DNA from: Flavobacterium pokkalii
GTDB taxonomy: Bacteria > Bacteroidota > Bacteroidia > Flavobacteriales > Flavobacteriaceae
Length of the DNA: 64,000 nucleotides
Direction of reading: 5' to 3'
Assembly: GCF_014596575.1 (NCBI RefSeq)
Contig: NZ_NASZ01000006.1
Location: 1-64,000 of the forward strand
A program made the translations under genes and the position numbers. Below are positions 39,806 through 50,700 of this stretch, piece after piece (the first letter of the stretch is position 1; each line of letters starts with the position of its first letter). A model generated the notes under the pieces. It was given only the letters and a program-made list of their open reading frames with translations, did no database searches and was not told where the DNA came from.

Positions 39806-41326
39806 ATGAAAATTAGAAGTAAAATAATAGTAATATTGGTGTTTGTTTTAGTTGGAACAACAATTACGGCACAATCTAAAGTTGCCCAATCAGGTAAACC
39901 TAATGTGTTATTTATAGCAGTAGATGATTTAAATACATGGTTAGGGTGTTTAAAAAATTATTCAGGTACTAAAACTCCAAATATTGATAGACTAGCGGCC
40001 AGAGGTGTTTTGTTCTCTAATGCGCATTGTCAAGCTCCATTGTGCGGTCCTTCTAGGGCTTCTATTATGACTGGACTTCGACCTTCATCTACCGGAATCT
40101 ATGGAATGATCTCTGATAATGCCATACGCAATAAAGAAAATGCAGAAACAAATGATATTATCTTCCTACCAGAATATTTTAGAAACAACGGCTACTATAC
40201 TATGGGTGTGGGGAAATTGTTTCATGACCATGCTCCAAAGGGTGTCTTTGACGAATCAGGTGGAAGAGTGAGTGGTTTTGGTCCACTACCAGAAAAACGT
40301 TTTATATGGGACGGTTTAGGTCCAGCCGATAAAAGCAAATACGGACGTACCAGTACTGATTGGGGAGCATTTCCAGAACGAGATGACCAAATGCCAGACC
40401 ATCAATCTGTAGATTGGACTATTGAGCATTTGAATAAAACCTATAATAAACCATTTTTTATGGGATTAGGATTTCTTCGTCCTCATGTGCCGTTGTATGT
40501 ACCTCAAAAATGGTTTGATATGCATCCTTTGGAAAGCATTCAAGTGGCTCCCTATTTATCGGATGATTTAAATGATATTCCACAGGTAGGGTTGGATATT
40601 AATGATTTGCCAATGATGCCCTCAACAGAATGGGCAATTCAAACAGGTGAGTGGAAAAAAATGATTCAAGCTTACCTTGCTTGCATAAGTTATGTAGATT
40701 ATGAAATAGGTCGTGTATTAGATGCTTTGGATAAAAGTGAATATGCTGACAATACAGTTATAGTACTTTGGTCAGATCACGGGTACCGTTTAGGAGAAAA
40801 AAGTACATTTGCTAAACATGGTTTATGGGATTCAGCTACTAAAGCACCACTTTTATTTGTGGCTCCTAGTCTTCCAAAAGGAAAAGTAATTGATACTCCT
40901 GCCGAAATGCTTTCGATTTATCCAACGCTTTTGGAATTGTGTGGTCTTCCTGCTTATGATAGAAATGAAGGTATCAGTTTGGTCGAAACTATGAAAAGTA
41001 ATAAAGCCAAGAATAAATCATTTGCACTCACAACTTATGGAGCAAACAATCATTCTGTTAGACAAGGACGATATAGATTTACGCAGTATGAAGATGGAGG
41101 ACAAGAGTTATACGACCATAGAATAGATCCTAATGAATTTACCAATCTAGCTAAGTTTCCTGAGTATAAAAGTGAAATCAAAAGATTGAAAAAATATTTA
41201 CCAAATACAAATGAAAAGTGGGATATAAATTCATCATATAATTTTCAACCCTATTTTGTAAAACAACGAGCTAGAAGTCTAGGGGAAGAAGTAAAAGAGG
41301 TAAAGGTTATTGGTGCTGAAAAATAA
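39806..41326 (+). CDS. S1-family sulfatase, iduronate-sulfatase-like, 506 aa
   Basis: Formylglycine motif CGPSR (Cys80) in QAPLCGPSRASIMTGLRP; metal-site FIAVDDLNTWLG; LWSDHGYRLGEKSTFAKHGLWDSATKAPL. LGFLRPHVPLYVPQKWFDMHP is the branch's PH-P element. The signal peptide ends at TTITAQ. It is related to, but clearly distinct from, the pair at 10383 and 32457. The following gene starts 10 bases after its stop. Confidence 0.93.
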   Translation: MKIRSKIIVILVFVLVGTTITAQSKVAQSGKPNVLFIAVDDLNTWLGCLKNYSGTKTPNIDRLAARGVLFSNAHCQAPLCGPSRASIMTGLRPSSTGIYGMISDNAIRNKENAETNDIIFLPEYFRNNGYYTMGVGKLFHDHAPKGVFDESGGRVSGFGPLPEKRFIWDGLGPADKSKYGRTSTDWGAFPERDDQMPDHQSVDWTIEHLNKTYNKPFFMGLGFLRPHVPLYVPQKWFDMHPLESIQVAPYLSDDLNDIPQVGLDINDLPMMPSTEWAIQTGEWKKMIQAYLACISYVDYEIGRVLDALDKSEYADNTVIVLWSDHGYRLGEKSTFAKHGLWDSATKAPLLFVAPSLPKGKVIDTPAEMLSIYPTLLELCGLPAYDRNEGISLVETMKSNKAKNKSFALTTYGANNHSVRQGRYRFTQYEDGGQELYDHRIDPNEFTNLAKFPEYKSEIKRLKKYLPNTNEKWDINSSYNFQPYFVKQRARSLGEEVKEVKVIGAEK

Positions 41327-41336
41327 TAGATATAAA

Positions 41337-43811
41337 ATGAATAAATCAATTAAAATATTTTGTTGTAGATTACTGTTAATAAGCAGTTCAATATTTTTAA
41401 ATCCAATACAAGCACAGTCTTTAAAACACCCTGTAATTTGGGTTACTAGTGAGGAACGACCTCAGATTTTGGAAAATATCAAAAAATACGATTGGGCTAA
41501 AAGCATTGTCAATCAGTTGCATGAGCGGGTAGAGGGTTCACTCCAAAAACATCAATCGGACCCCAATGCGATTTTGAATTCCGTCCCAGCCTTTGCCAAA
41601 GACGACCGTGAAAATTCAGAGCAAAAAGCATCTCCCCTTGCATCAGCGCACAATAAAGTGTTGGCGCTTGCCTCGGATGCGGGCTATTTGTATTATTTGA
41701 CCCAAGACGAAAAATATGCCCAATTTGCAGCAGATATTTTGGGCGTTTATATTGATCATATTGCACCTTTAACTCCTCAAACGACTACAATTTGTGGCTA
41801 TGAGTTTTTTGACCCAAGGACTACTTATGGGCCTTTTGCCATAACCTACGATTTTATTTACCCGTATTTAAAACAAGCCAATGCAACGGTCTATTCTAAA
41901 ACGCAAAAAAAGCGCATTCCTTTTGACAATGCAAAAGCTCAAAAAGCAATGGCTAATGTAGCTGGTAATGTATTGCAAGAGTATGGCAAACCCGACAAGC
42001 ATGGTAAAACTATCTCAAATCATCCTATCTTAACAGCATCAGGAGCTTTGTTTAGTATTTTATGTATTGAAGATGATAAAGAACGTCAGCGCTTGTTTAA
42101 TGTTTTTTGGGAAAAAGGAACAGCACACCAAAATTCATTTAAAAATACCATTCTACCAATGTTTGGAGAGCAAGGCGTTTGGCCGGAATCCTTGAGTTAT
42201 AGTTTTATGCCAATTATTACGATGACTTTAAATATTGTAGATCGTATTTATCCAGAAATGAATGTGACTCAGGAAAATCAACACATTTTGAATGGCAATT
42301 TTCTGTTTGATTATCTAAGACATCCTAATAGGAAATTTGTTCGATTCGGTGATTCAAAGAGAAATAATGACAGTACGGAGGATTTGTATCTATATACATT
42401 AAATATTGCCGAAAGAAGAGGCTACGATGATATTAAACAAAAGGCACAACTGGCCTTAAAACAATCATATGAAGCCAAAGGAGGATATAAGCCTAAATTA
42501 GAAGATAATATTTTCAACAATTTTCAAATACTAGATTTGTTTTGGGGACAACCTATTCCTGAAAAAATTGACGGACGCATTAATTTTAATAAACCTACGG
42601 TTATTGTAAAACATGCAGGTATAGCACTTCAACGTAATTATGTTGCCAAAGAAAATGAAATTTATGGTTTGTGTGGTATCATTGGAGGTGCTTCGTATGT
42701 GCATTCGCATTTAACCGGGATTTCTATGGAATTATATGGCGCGGGTTATGTAATGGGACCCAATGCAGGTCTTCCTGCTTCAGTAAAAGAAAGACAAATT
42801 CCGCTTCATGAAAAATATTTCAGATTGTATGCCGGAAATAATTCGGTAATTGTCAACGGAAGTTCTCATGGTTTGGATGAAGGTTCATGGAAAGGAGATG
42901 CTTATGTTTGGCAAAACAACGCGGTAAATATAGCTGCCGAACCGAAACATTTGGAAAATCCGATAGCTGAAAATTTTAGCTTTGCTACTCAATTTTTAAA
43001 AGACGAGGTTAATAATTGTGTTCAGGAGCGAACACTAAGTACGATTCGAACTAGCGAAAAAACTGCCTACTATTTGGATATTTTCCGTTCGAAATCGAAT
43101 GGAGAAAATAAATTTCATGATTATATCTATCACAATATTGGTGATGAAACCATTATAAAAAATGAAAAAGGACAACTTTTAAGTCTGAAAGAGACCGACC
43201 GTTACAACAATGATATTGGTGACCCAGTACAATCTCCAGGATGGCGCTATTTTGAAAACACCAAAGTAACCGAGTCCATAAAAGACGGAGTGGATGTGAC
43301 TTTCAAAATTGATTTTGATAAGAAATACATGCACATGATGGTGCCAAAAGGAGTGGAACGTGAATTCACTACCGCCTTAGCACCACCCACACGTGAGGCT
43401 GAAAATGGGTATCTGAAAAAGAAAACGCAAGTAGTGGCTATCAGGCAAAATGGTGAAGCCTGGGACAAACCTTTTATTGCGGTATTTGAACCCTCTTTAA
43501 ATTCCGAGTCTAGTGTTCAAAGTGTTGAGCCTTTGATGGATGGTAATAAAGTAGTGGGAGCCAAAGTGATTTCTAAAATAAATAAAACGCTAATTACCGA
43601 CTATATTATCTGTCAGGATAAAGCAGATTCTGTTTATTCGAATAAAGACTTGAAATTAAATTTTGAAGGTCGTTTTGGAATTGTAAGGCTAGAAGAGGTT
43701 AAAAGGAAAAAGAAAGTAAGTCTCTATATTGGTGAAGGGAAAAAGTTAGGTTTTGCTGAAAAAACTTTGATTGTTAATGAGGAGTATAAAGGTTTTAAAT
43801 TGTTCAATTAA
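41337..43811 (+). CDS. Heparinase II/III-like polysaccharide lyase, candidate ulvan lyase (PL40-like), 824 aa
   Basis: Signal peptide MNKSIKIFCCRLLLISSSIFLNPIQAQ starts at the ATG at 41337; the TTG at 41310 overlaps the previous gene and is rejected. The N-terminal half is helix-rich as in (alpha/alpha)-toroid lyases (LASDAGYLYYLTQDEKYAQFAADIL, TYGPFAITYDFIYPYL, SNHPILTASGALFSILC, GVWPESLSYSF). The C-terminal half is beta-rich with the heparinase II/III-like stretch GGASYVHSHLTGISMELYGAGYVMGPNAG, which carries the His/Tyr cluster expected for the active site. Flavobacterial ulvan loci contain lyases of this design (PL40). That this one cuts ulvan is inferred from neighbouring GH2 and sulfatase genes. 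It is the only clear polysaccharide lyase candidate besides the 12786 protein. Confidence 0.75.
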   Translation: MNKSIKIFCCRLLLISSSIFLNPIQAQSLKHPVIWVTSEERPQILENIKKYDWAKSIVNQLHERVEGSLQKHQSDPNAILNSVPAFAKDDRENSEQKASPLASAHNKVLALASDAGYLYYLTQDEKYAQFAADILGVYIDHIAPLTPQTTTICGYEFFDPRTTYGPFAITYDFIYPYLKQANATVYSKTQKKRIPFDNAKAQKAMANVAGNVLQEYGKPDKHGKTISNHPILTASGALFSILCIEDDKERQRLFNVFWEKGTAHQNSFKNTILPMFGEQGVWPESLSYSFMPIITMTLNIVDRIYPEMNVTQENQHILNGNFLFDYLRHPNRKFVRFGDSKRNNDSTEDLYLYTLNIAERRGYDDIKQKAQLALKQSYEAKGGYKPKLEDNIFNNFQILDLFWGQPIPEKIDGRINFNKPTVIVKHAGIALQRNYVAKENEIYGLCGIIGGASYVHSHLTGISMELYGAGYVMGPNAGLPASVKERQIPLHEKYFRLYAGNNSVIVNGSSHGLDEGSWKGDAYVWQNNAVNIAAEPKHLENPIAENFSFATQFLKDEVNNCVQERTLSTIRTSEKTAYYLDIFRSKSNGENKFHDYIYHNIGDETIIKNEKGQLLSLKETDRYNNDIGDPVQSPGWRYFENTKVTESIKDGVDVTFKIDFDKKYMHMMVPKGVEREFTTALAPPTREAENGYLKKKTQVVAIRQNGEAWDKPFIAVFEPSLNSESSVQSVEPLMDGNKVVGAKVISKINKTLITDYIICQDKADSVYSNKDLKLNFEGRFGIVRLEEVKRKKKVSLYIGEGKKLGFAEKTLIVNEEYKGFKLFN

Positions 43812-43846
43812 TTTTTTTTTCAAGAGACGTTTTGATAACGGAGACT

Positions 43847-43888
43847 AAGGTTGTGTGGGAAGAATGTTTTCATACAGCCTTTGCTTTT
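43847..43888 (+). terminator. Probable terminator between convergent operons
   Basis: AAGGTTGTGTGGGAA pairs with TTTTCATACAGCCTT (several G-U pairs) around a short loop, followed by a modest T-run (TTGCTTTTT). It lies between the stop of the lyase-like gene and that of the convergent HAD gene. Confidence 0.5.
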
Positions 43889-43923
43889 TAGATGATGTAG
43901 TTAAAAATAGTTGTTGATTTTTT

Positions 43924-44589
43924 TTAAATTAATTTTTTGTTCTCTAAATATTCAATAGCTTGATTGAAATTTTTAAATGTTTTATCAGCATTGATTAATT
44001 TTTTTTGTAATTTAAGATTGGTTTGAATTGCAAAGCATTTAAGATTTGCAGATTTAGCAGAGGCGACTCCATTTGGTGTGTCTTCAAAGACTATGATGTT
44101 TTTAGGATTGATATTTGATTTTAGAATTGCCTTTAGATAGGGGTCTGGTGCAGGTTTACTTTTTGTAACATCATTTCTTGTGATAGAAGATTTAAAATAT
44201 TTTTCAATTTCTATCTTTTTTAAAATATAATCAACTTCAACTCTAGGACTGCCTGTTACTAAAAACATTGAAATTTTTTCTTTTTCAAAGCGTTGTAAAA
44301 TGGCAAGAGCATTTGGCATAAATTTAATTTCTTCTTTTTTTATTTTGTTTTTGGTTATGCTATCTTTTAGGGTTGATAAATCTTTTATAGTAATGGATAA
44401 TGCATACTTTTTTATTAATGTTTCTGCATTTAATGAAGTTGGAATTCCGGCAAGATGATTTAAATAATAATGATATTTCAATTTAACATTGAATTTCTTT
44501 AAAGATTCATTCCAACAATTAAAATGAAAATTATCAGAATTTACTAATGTTCCGTCAAAATCAAAGAATACAGCTTTTATTTTAGTCAT
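43924..44589 (-). CDS. HAD-superfamily phosphatase, beta-phosphoglucomutase-like, 221 aa
   Basis: Motif I FFDFDGTLVNSD gives nucleophile Asp10 and acid/base Asp12. Motif II is in FLVTGSPR (Ser/Thr), motif III a Lys in TKSKPAPDPYL, and motif IV Asp in IIVFEDTPNGVASA. The alpha-helical cap after motif I (FHFNCWNESLKKFNVKL...LIKKYAL) is typical of beta-phosphoglucomutase-like and sugar-phosphate phosphatase members. It is cytoplasmic. It follows the AraC gene in the same direction after 74 bases, so it may be co-transcribed with the regulator. A role on sugar phosphates from the PUL substrate is plausible but unproven. Confidence 0.85.
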   Translation of the reverse strand: MTKIKAVFFDFDGTLVNSDNFHFNCWNESLKKFNVKLKYHYYLNHLAGIPTSLNAETLIKKYALSITIKDLSTLKDSITKNKIKKEEIKFMPNALAILQRFEKEKISMFLVTGSPRVEVDYILKKIEIEKYFKSSITRNDVTKSKPAPDPYLKAILKSNINPKNIIVFEDTPNGVASAKSANLKCFAIQTNLKLQKKLINADKTFKNFNQAIEYLENKKLI

Positions 44590-44663
44590 TAAATTAAGTT
44601 TAGAAGTTTTTTTAAACTTATTTAGAATTATTGCAATTAAATGTTTTCTTATAGTTTTAGGAT

Positions 44664-45548
44664 TTATTTTAGGCTTTTTTTATAATCTCTGGGTGATTTT
44701 CCCATGAAACTTTTAAAAATACGTGAGAAATATAAGGGGTCTTCAATTCCTACTTTAAAACTAATTTCTTTAATACTTAAATCGGTATAATTTAAAAACT
44801 CACATGCCTTTTGAATTTTTTTCAAATTAAAAAAAACGATTAGAGGATATCCTGTTTTTATTTTAAACTTTGTGTGTAAATAGGATTTAGAATAGTTGAA
44901 TTTTTCTGCAATTTCGTCTAAAGTAAAATTTTGCTCTAAGTTATTCAATAAGAATTCAATGATTGAATCAATTAAAGTATCATTTTGTTCAATTTTAATG
45001 TTTGATTCGAAATCGTAATATATAAATGAACTTATAAAGTTTAGGCTTAAAAGGTTTGCGTATTCAATATTGTTTTCTTGATAATTATTGTTAAAAAGAG
45101 TAAATATTTTTTCAAATAATTTAATTTTTGTTGTTGAAAACGGTACGTTTTTGTAGTTATTAGAATGTGTGGCAATATATCGATCATAAAGTTCAGGAGC
45201 AAGCGATCCTTTAAAGTGAAACCAATATATGCTCCATGGGTCATTTTCATCTGCTTTGTATTCATGTTTAACATTTTTTGGAATGATGAAAAACTGGTTT
45301 GGTGAAATAAAAGTTTTGATATTGTTTAAATTTATTTCTCCTTTTCCTTTTGTGCAATAAATGAAAATGTATTGATTAGCGCCATTTTTTCTTATCCGGT
45401 GGTGATGGTTTGCCATGGGATAATAACCTAAATCGCTCACATAAAAATTTTGAGTTATAGCGTTTTTTTTAGCTGTATTGATAATGTTTTTAGGAAGGGC
45501 AATCATTTTTTGACCTAGAAAGCCTTCTTTTAGAGTGTTATTGTCCAT
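44664..45548 (-). CDS. AraC-family transcriptional regulator, 294 aa
   Basis: The N-terminal cupin-like sugar-sensing domain (IFIYCTKGKGEINLNNIKTFISPNQFFIIPKNVKHEYKA, then WSIYWFHFKG) is followed by two helix-turn-helix units from about residue 195 (FTLDEIAEKFNYSKSYLHTKFKIKTGYPLIVFF; LSIKEISFKVGIEDPLYFSRIFKSFMGKSPRDYKK), the canonical AraC/XylS layout. It sits divergently to the susE/C/D operon and is the only dedicated regulator in the window, so it probably senses a released sugar and activates the locus. The annotated ATG (45548) overlaps one operator half-site; an internal ATG at 45506 (MIALPKN) would leave the operator fully upstream and is a serious alternative. Confidence 0.92.
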   Translation of the reverse strand: MDNNTLKEGFLGQKMIALPKNIINTAKKNAITQNFYVSDLGYYPMANHHHRIRKNGANQYIFIYCTKGKGEINLNNIKTFISPNQFFIIPKNVKHEYKADENDPWSIYWFHFKGSLAPELYDRYIATHSNNYKNVPFSTTKIKLFEKIFTLFNNNYQENNIEYANLLSLNFISSFIYYDFESNIKIEQNDTLIDSIIEFLLNNLEQNFTLDEIAEKFNYSKSYLHTKFKIKTGYPLIVFFNLKKIQKACEFLNYTDLSIKEISFKVGIEDPLYFSRIFKSFMGKSPRDYKKSLK

Positions 45549-45598
45549 TATTTATAATTTAATGTCTATTTGTGTTAAGTTGAAAATCTATATATTTT
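45542..45598 (+). promoter_or_regulatory. Direct-repeat operator and promoter, upstream copy
   Basis: TGTCCAT (45542-45548) and TGTCTAT (45563-45569) are 21 bp apart start to start, followed after 21 nt by TATATTTT (45591-45598), one mismatch to TAnnTTTG. It points toward the susE operon but lies about 680 bases from its ATG, and it overlaps the annotated start of the AraC gene, so autoregulation is also possible. Confidence 0.6.
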
Positions 45599-46282
45599 AG
45601 GTTTATTAATGATAATTTACAATTATAATTTAGTAAATATATGGTTATTTTATTAAAATGACGTATTTAATGTCGTTTTTGGTGTTTTGATATTATTGGT
45701 TATTCTGTGTGTAATCGTCTATGATTAGATGGTGCTATTTAAGGTTGCGGAAAAAAAAACAATAAATAAGCAATATTTTTCAGATGTGTCATTTTATTAT
45801 CTGTATAATTCATGGATAAAGTCAAAATACAATATCTGTTTAAGATTGCTTAAATCACAACTCATATATTTCGATATTAAGTCGATGCTTTTTTAATAGT
45901 TAAAAAACAAAAGATCCTTTGAGAGTCTTAAACGTTTTAATTAACAATATTTTAAATAAAAGATATTGTACTATGGTTTTGTGTCGGAAAATTATTTATG
46001 ACTTAGTTTTTAAATAGTATTATCCATGTTTTCAGTTTTTACGTCTATTTTTAGATCTTAAGGTCAATTGTATATTTGTATTAAATGATATGTTATTTTT
46101 TTTATAATGTAAAATTTAGGGTTTTTTTTTATTAATATGGTTTTTTTGTCAGTTTTTAAGAAGAAGTTAAGGGTGGCTTTATTCAGTGAAATAATCTATC
46201 TTTTTTGGTCTTTTTGTAATGACAGCTGTATTTGTACTATTTTTTTCAAACAATTCATTAACTAACTAATAAAATTTTTAAA
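45549..46282. other. 734-base gene-free region between AraC gene and susE-like gene
   Basis: Very AT-rich, with no open frame of coding character. It contains two direct-repeat operator/promoter modules in the plus direction (45542-45598, 46021-46078). The distance between them and the long leaders suggest a lost gene or a regulatory leader; no known riboswitch is evident. Confidence 0.7.
46021..46078 (+). promoter_or_regulatory. Direct-repeat operator and promoter of the susE/C/D operon
   Basis: TATCCAT (46021-46027) and CGTCTAT (46042-46048), 21 bp apart, then 22 nt to TATATTTG (46071-46078), an exact TAnnTTTG. The leader to the ATG at 46283 would be about 200 nt. The arrangement, tandem half-sites two helical turns apart next to the -33 region, is that expected for an AraC-family activator. 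Confidence 0.65.
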
Positions 46283-47692
46283 ATGAAAACAACCAAAACA
46301 ATTTTAGTGCTCATTTTTAGCATTGTTACTATTGTAATAGGCTGTAGTGATGATAATGCATCAAAAGTAGATTCTATTCCAGAATTTCAATCTTTAGTTC
46401 AAGAAGTTTCTTCACTTCCAGATCGCACATTTACTTTTACAGGTACTGTATCAGATCCTGCTGGTATTAAATTTATAAATATGAAGTATGAGTCATGGTT
46501 TTTAGACAAAACAATCGCTTTTGATTCTCTTCCTAAAACATATGATTTGAATTACAAGTTTAAAGTACCTGCAACCGCAGAGGTAAATAGTACTCATACC
46601 ATTCTTGTTACTATTATTAATGCAGGAGGAGTATCCGTAACTAAAGAAGTTAAAGTTACTTTAGACCAAGATATTGTGAAGCCAGTTATAAATGTAGTAA
46701 AACCAATAGACGGTGTTACTGTATTAATAGGTGGTGGAAAAGAGGTTGAGTTGGAAGTTACAGTTACAGATACAAAATTAGCAGAGTTTAAAATTGAAAG
46801 CTCCGTTTTAAATGAAACTATTCCTATTTCAGGCACCACATACACTTATACTAAAGCATTAGATATTGATGCTCCGAATAAATATTCTTTTGTAATAACA
46901 GTTAAGGATACATCAGGCAATACAACAACTAAGGTTATTACAGTAAATGTTTTAAATGAATTGTTATTTGATGTGATGTATGTTACAGATGTAAATCAAG
47001 AGGATTTATTAGTTTCTGATATGTTTGGTACTCCTTATAACACCACAGCTAGTCAGTTAGTTAATGAAAAGGGTTATGTGTTTACAGCAAAATATTATGC
47101 GGCAAATGCAAATGCTAAAGTACGATTCATTCCTCAAAAAACTTCTTTCGGTCCCTATTCTTTTGGTGCAGATCCTGTTACTCCAGGAAAACTTATAGTG
47201 GGAACTGATATAAGTGTCAATCCAATTACGCTACCTCAAAGAGGCTATTACGAAGTTAAAATGGATTTAAAAAATCAAACTTATACCGTTACGCCATATA
47301 CACCAACCGACACACCTTATGATCAAATTTACATTCTTGGAACCGGTGTGTTTGTAGGGAATACCTCTACCTGTGTATCAAATGTTACAGGAGGTTTGCA
47401 GTGTTTTCATTTTAATTCAGGGAAACCGTTTGTTAAAGATGCTAACAATTCCTATTTGTGGACTATTGATGTTAAGATTGATGATGAGCCTAATTCAACT
47501 TCTTTAAATCAATTTATTATAAACGCAAATACTAGTGCTTGGGCTCCTTTTTGGAGAATGGATGCAACCGATCCTTCAATAGCGATTCCAGGTGGGGGGG
47601 CATCATTTGTTTTCCCTACAGAGGCCTATGGTAAAAATTATACCATCATTTTTGATAGCCACTTAAATAGATTATCAGTAATAAGACGATAA
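46283..47692 (+). CDS. SusE/SusF-like surface glycan-binding lipoprotein, 469 aa
   Basis: A lipobox (VIGC, Cys21) anchors the protein. The N-terminal half has two Ig/cadherin-like domains (FTFTGTVSDPAGIKFINMKYES; VEVTVTDTKLAEFKIESS...YSFVITVKDTSGNTTTKVITV), and the C-terminal half is beta-rich with a SusE/F-like pattern (YDQIYILGTG..., AWAPFWRMDATDP, YTIIFDSHLNRLSVIRR). Such proteins sit on the cell surface and capture glycan for the SusC/D transporter. It is unusual in preceding susC; the more common order places it after susD. It begins 24 bases before susC and is first gene behind the direct-repeat promoter. Confidence 0.8.
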   Translation: MKTTKTILVLIFSIVTIVIGCSDDNASKVDSIPEFQSLVQEVSSLPDRTFTFTGTVSDPAGIKFINMKYESWFLDKTIAFDSLPKTYDLNYKFKVPATAEVNSTHTILVTIINAGGVSVTKEVKVTLDQDIVKPVINVVKPIDGVTVLIGGGKEVELEVTVTDTKLAEFKIESSVLNETIPISGTTYTYTKALDIDAPNKYSFVITVKDTSGNTTTKVITVNVLNELLFDVMYVTDVNQEDLLVSDMFGTPYNTTASQLVNEKGYVFTAKYYAANANAKVRFIPQKTSFGPYSFGADPVTPGKLIVGTDISVNPITLPQRGYYEVKMDLKNQTYTVTPYTPTDTPYDQIYILGTGVFVGNTSTCVSNVTGGLQCFHFNSGKPFVKDANNSYLWTIDVKIDDEPNSTSLNQFIINANTSAWAPFWRMDATDPSIAIPGGGASFVFPTEAYGKNYTIIFDSHLNRLSVIRR

Positions 47693-47715
47693 AATAAACA
47701 ATCAAAAGAAATTAT

Positions 47716-50700
47716 ATGAAACGTGCAATTTTAATTATAATGGGATTTCTACTGGTAGGTTTTTCAGCAGTAGCCCAACATACAGTAAAAGGGACTATAA
47801 AAGACGAAAATGGACAGCCTATTCCCGGGGTAAATATTTTAGAAAAGAATACAACAAACAGTGCTGCCTCTGATTTAGATGGGAACTATTTGATTAAAGT
47901 GGGTAACAAAGCTACTTTGGTATTTAGCTATATTGGTTTTAAAACACAAGAAGTTGTTGTCAATGGAAGACAAATGATTCCAGTTAAATTAATAGAAGAT
48001 AGCGCTCAATTGGAAGAAGTAGTTGTCATTGGGTACGGTTCTGTGAGAAGAGATGAGATTACAAGTTCTATTTCAACTGTTAAAGGAGAGGATATCGCTA
48101 AGACAACAGCGAGTAATCCAGCAGAAGCTTTACAAGGTAAAGCAGCCGGTGTTCAGGTACTTTCTTCTGGTGGTAGTCCAGGTGCTTCACCTCAAATATT
48201 AGTTAGAGGTATAACAACAAATAATGGGAGTCAGCCACTTATTGTGCTGGATGGAGTTATGTTGCCTGACGGGACTTCGCTTAACTTTTTGAATCCGGCT
48301 GATATTGAAAATTTTCAAATTTTAAAAGATGCTTCGGCCTCCGCTATTTATGGTTCCAGAGCGTCAAATGGAGTGGTGTTAATTAGCACTAAAAGGGGGA
48401 AAGAAGGAAAGTCAATTGTAAATGTTGATCTTTCTTACGGAATGCAGCAGATGCAAAAAATTAATATGGCTGGTGCTGACGAATATATTAAAGTTGTGAA
48501 TCTAAGAAGAACTAATGATGGCGCACAACCTTTATATGATCCGGCTAATTTTAATACAGACACTGACTGGTGGAATGAAGTAATCGAAAATTATGCACCA
48601 ATAACAAATGCCAATGTTAGAGCATCTGGAGGTTCAGAAAAAATAAATTATGCAGCTAGTGTTAGTTTTTTTGATCAACAATCTAATTATGATAAAGGTT
48701 GGTATCAAAAAGTAACTGGACGTTTCAATGTTGATTTTAAAATATCAGATAAAATTAAATTAAAACAAGATTTGAGTCCAAGAGTAGAACGTTATGAAAA
48801 TACTCCTGCAGCTTTGTATAATTTGTTACGAATTGATCCTTTGACTGAAGTGTACTTGCCTCAAAGTGAGAGAGTAGGACGTAATATTTATAGTATCTAT
48901 GCGGCAAGTAAAAATAATGTCCCCAATCCTGTAGGTAATATTGCACGCCAATTCAATGAAACTTTCTTTTTTGGATTTTTCTCAAACACACAATTGGATT
49001 ATAAAATCACACCAGAATTAACTTTTAGCAGTCAATTAGGGCTTAATGTTACAAATGCACAAACCGATGTTTTTACACCACAATATTTTACTACTCCAAA
49101 TCAGCAAAATGAAATCAATAACATAGCTAGGAATACGAATAGAAATTTTGATTATGTATTGAATAATACCATTAATTTCAAAAAGACCATTAAGGAAAAA
49201 CATTATATGAATCTTCTAGGAGGTATTTTATATGATGCTCAAAATTATAATTATTTGAATGCTTCAAGAGATGGAGTGCCAGATAATGAAAACCCTGATT
49301 TGAGATATCTTGATGCGGCTCAGGGTGAAGGAATTACAGTAAATGGAAACGAAGCGCAGGATAATATTTTCTCAGCAATTTTTAGAGCTATCTATAGTTA
49401 TGACAATAAGTATTATTTTACCGGATCTTTAAGAAGGGATCAGTCTTCAAGATTTCCAAAAGATAATCGGACAGGTAATTTTAAAAGTGCTTCATTTGCT
49501 TGGGATATTGATTCTGAAGATTTTTTCAAAAGTTCTGTTATTAACAACTTACGTTTGAAAGTAGGAATTGGTGAAGTAGGAAATCAAAATATTAGTAGAG
49601 CAGGTCAGTTTTTCTCAGTAGGTTCTGATAGTTATGTTTTTAATGGAGAGCGAGTTGTTAGTAGCTTCTTGTCTCAATTTGGAAACACCAATCTTAAATG
49701 GGAAACCGTAAGAGATAAAAACATAGGTATTGAAACCAGTTTCTTTGATAGTGCATTAGATTTTTCTTTTGAATATTATAAAAAGACATCCAAAGACTTA
49801 TTGTTTAATGTAGAGTTGCCAAATTATACCGGAATTCCAGGTTTAGTGGCTCAAAACGTAGGAAGTTTTGAATCTGAAGGATTCGATGCACAATTGGGTT
49901 ATAACAAAAAAATGGGGGATTTTACTTTAGGGTTGAATTTTAATATTTCTACAAACAAAAGTAAGGCAGTTGCCCTTGCTCCAGGTAATGAACAAATATT
50001 TGGACAAAACCGTCCAGACTTAGGAGGTAGATTTATCAAAATAAGTGAATTAGGTCAAACAGTTGGATTGTTTTACGGATTTAAAACTAATGGGATTTTT
50101 CAAAATCAAACAGAATTGAATTCCCATACCTCTAATGATGGTACTGCCATTCAACCTAATGCAAAAGTAGGTGATTTAAGGTTTGTTGATAAAAATAAAG
50201 ATGGTCTATTAAATGATAATGACTTACAAGTAATTGGAAATCCATTTGCCGATTTTTATGGAGGACTTACAGCAAATCTTCAATATAAAAACATAGATTT
50301 CTCAATGCAATGGTATGGAACCTATGGGAATGATGTTTTTAACTACCCTTCCACATTTTTGTATTCTGGAGTACAGGACGTGAATGTTGCTGAGGGAGCC
50401 TTGAATAAAGTTTGGACACCTGAGAACACAGGAGCTAAATATCCAAGATTGACACAATTGGATCGTAACGGAAACTATCAAAGACCTTCGGATTTATTTA
50501 TTGAAGATGGTTCTTATTTGAGATTGCGTAATGTACAATTGGGTTATAATTTTAATATTAAAGGATTTCAAAAATGTAGATTCTATATTTCAGGACAAAA
50601 TTTACTTACACTAACTAAATATTCCGGGTTTGACCCTGAAGTAGCTGCAGGAGGAAATGTTATCAATGATTTTGGAATAGACTATGCTAGAAATCCGGTA

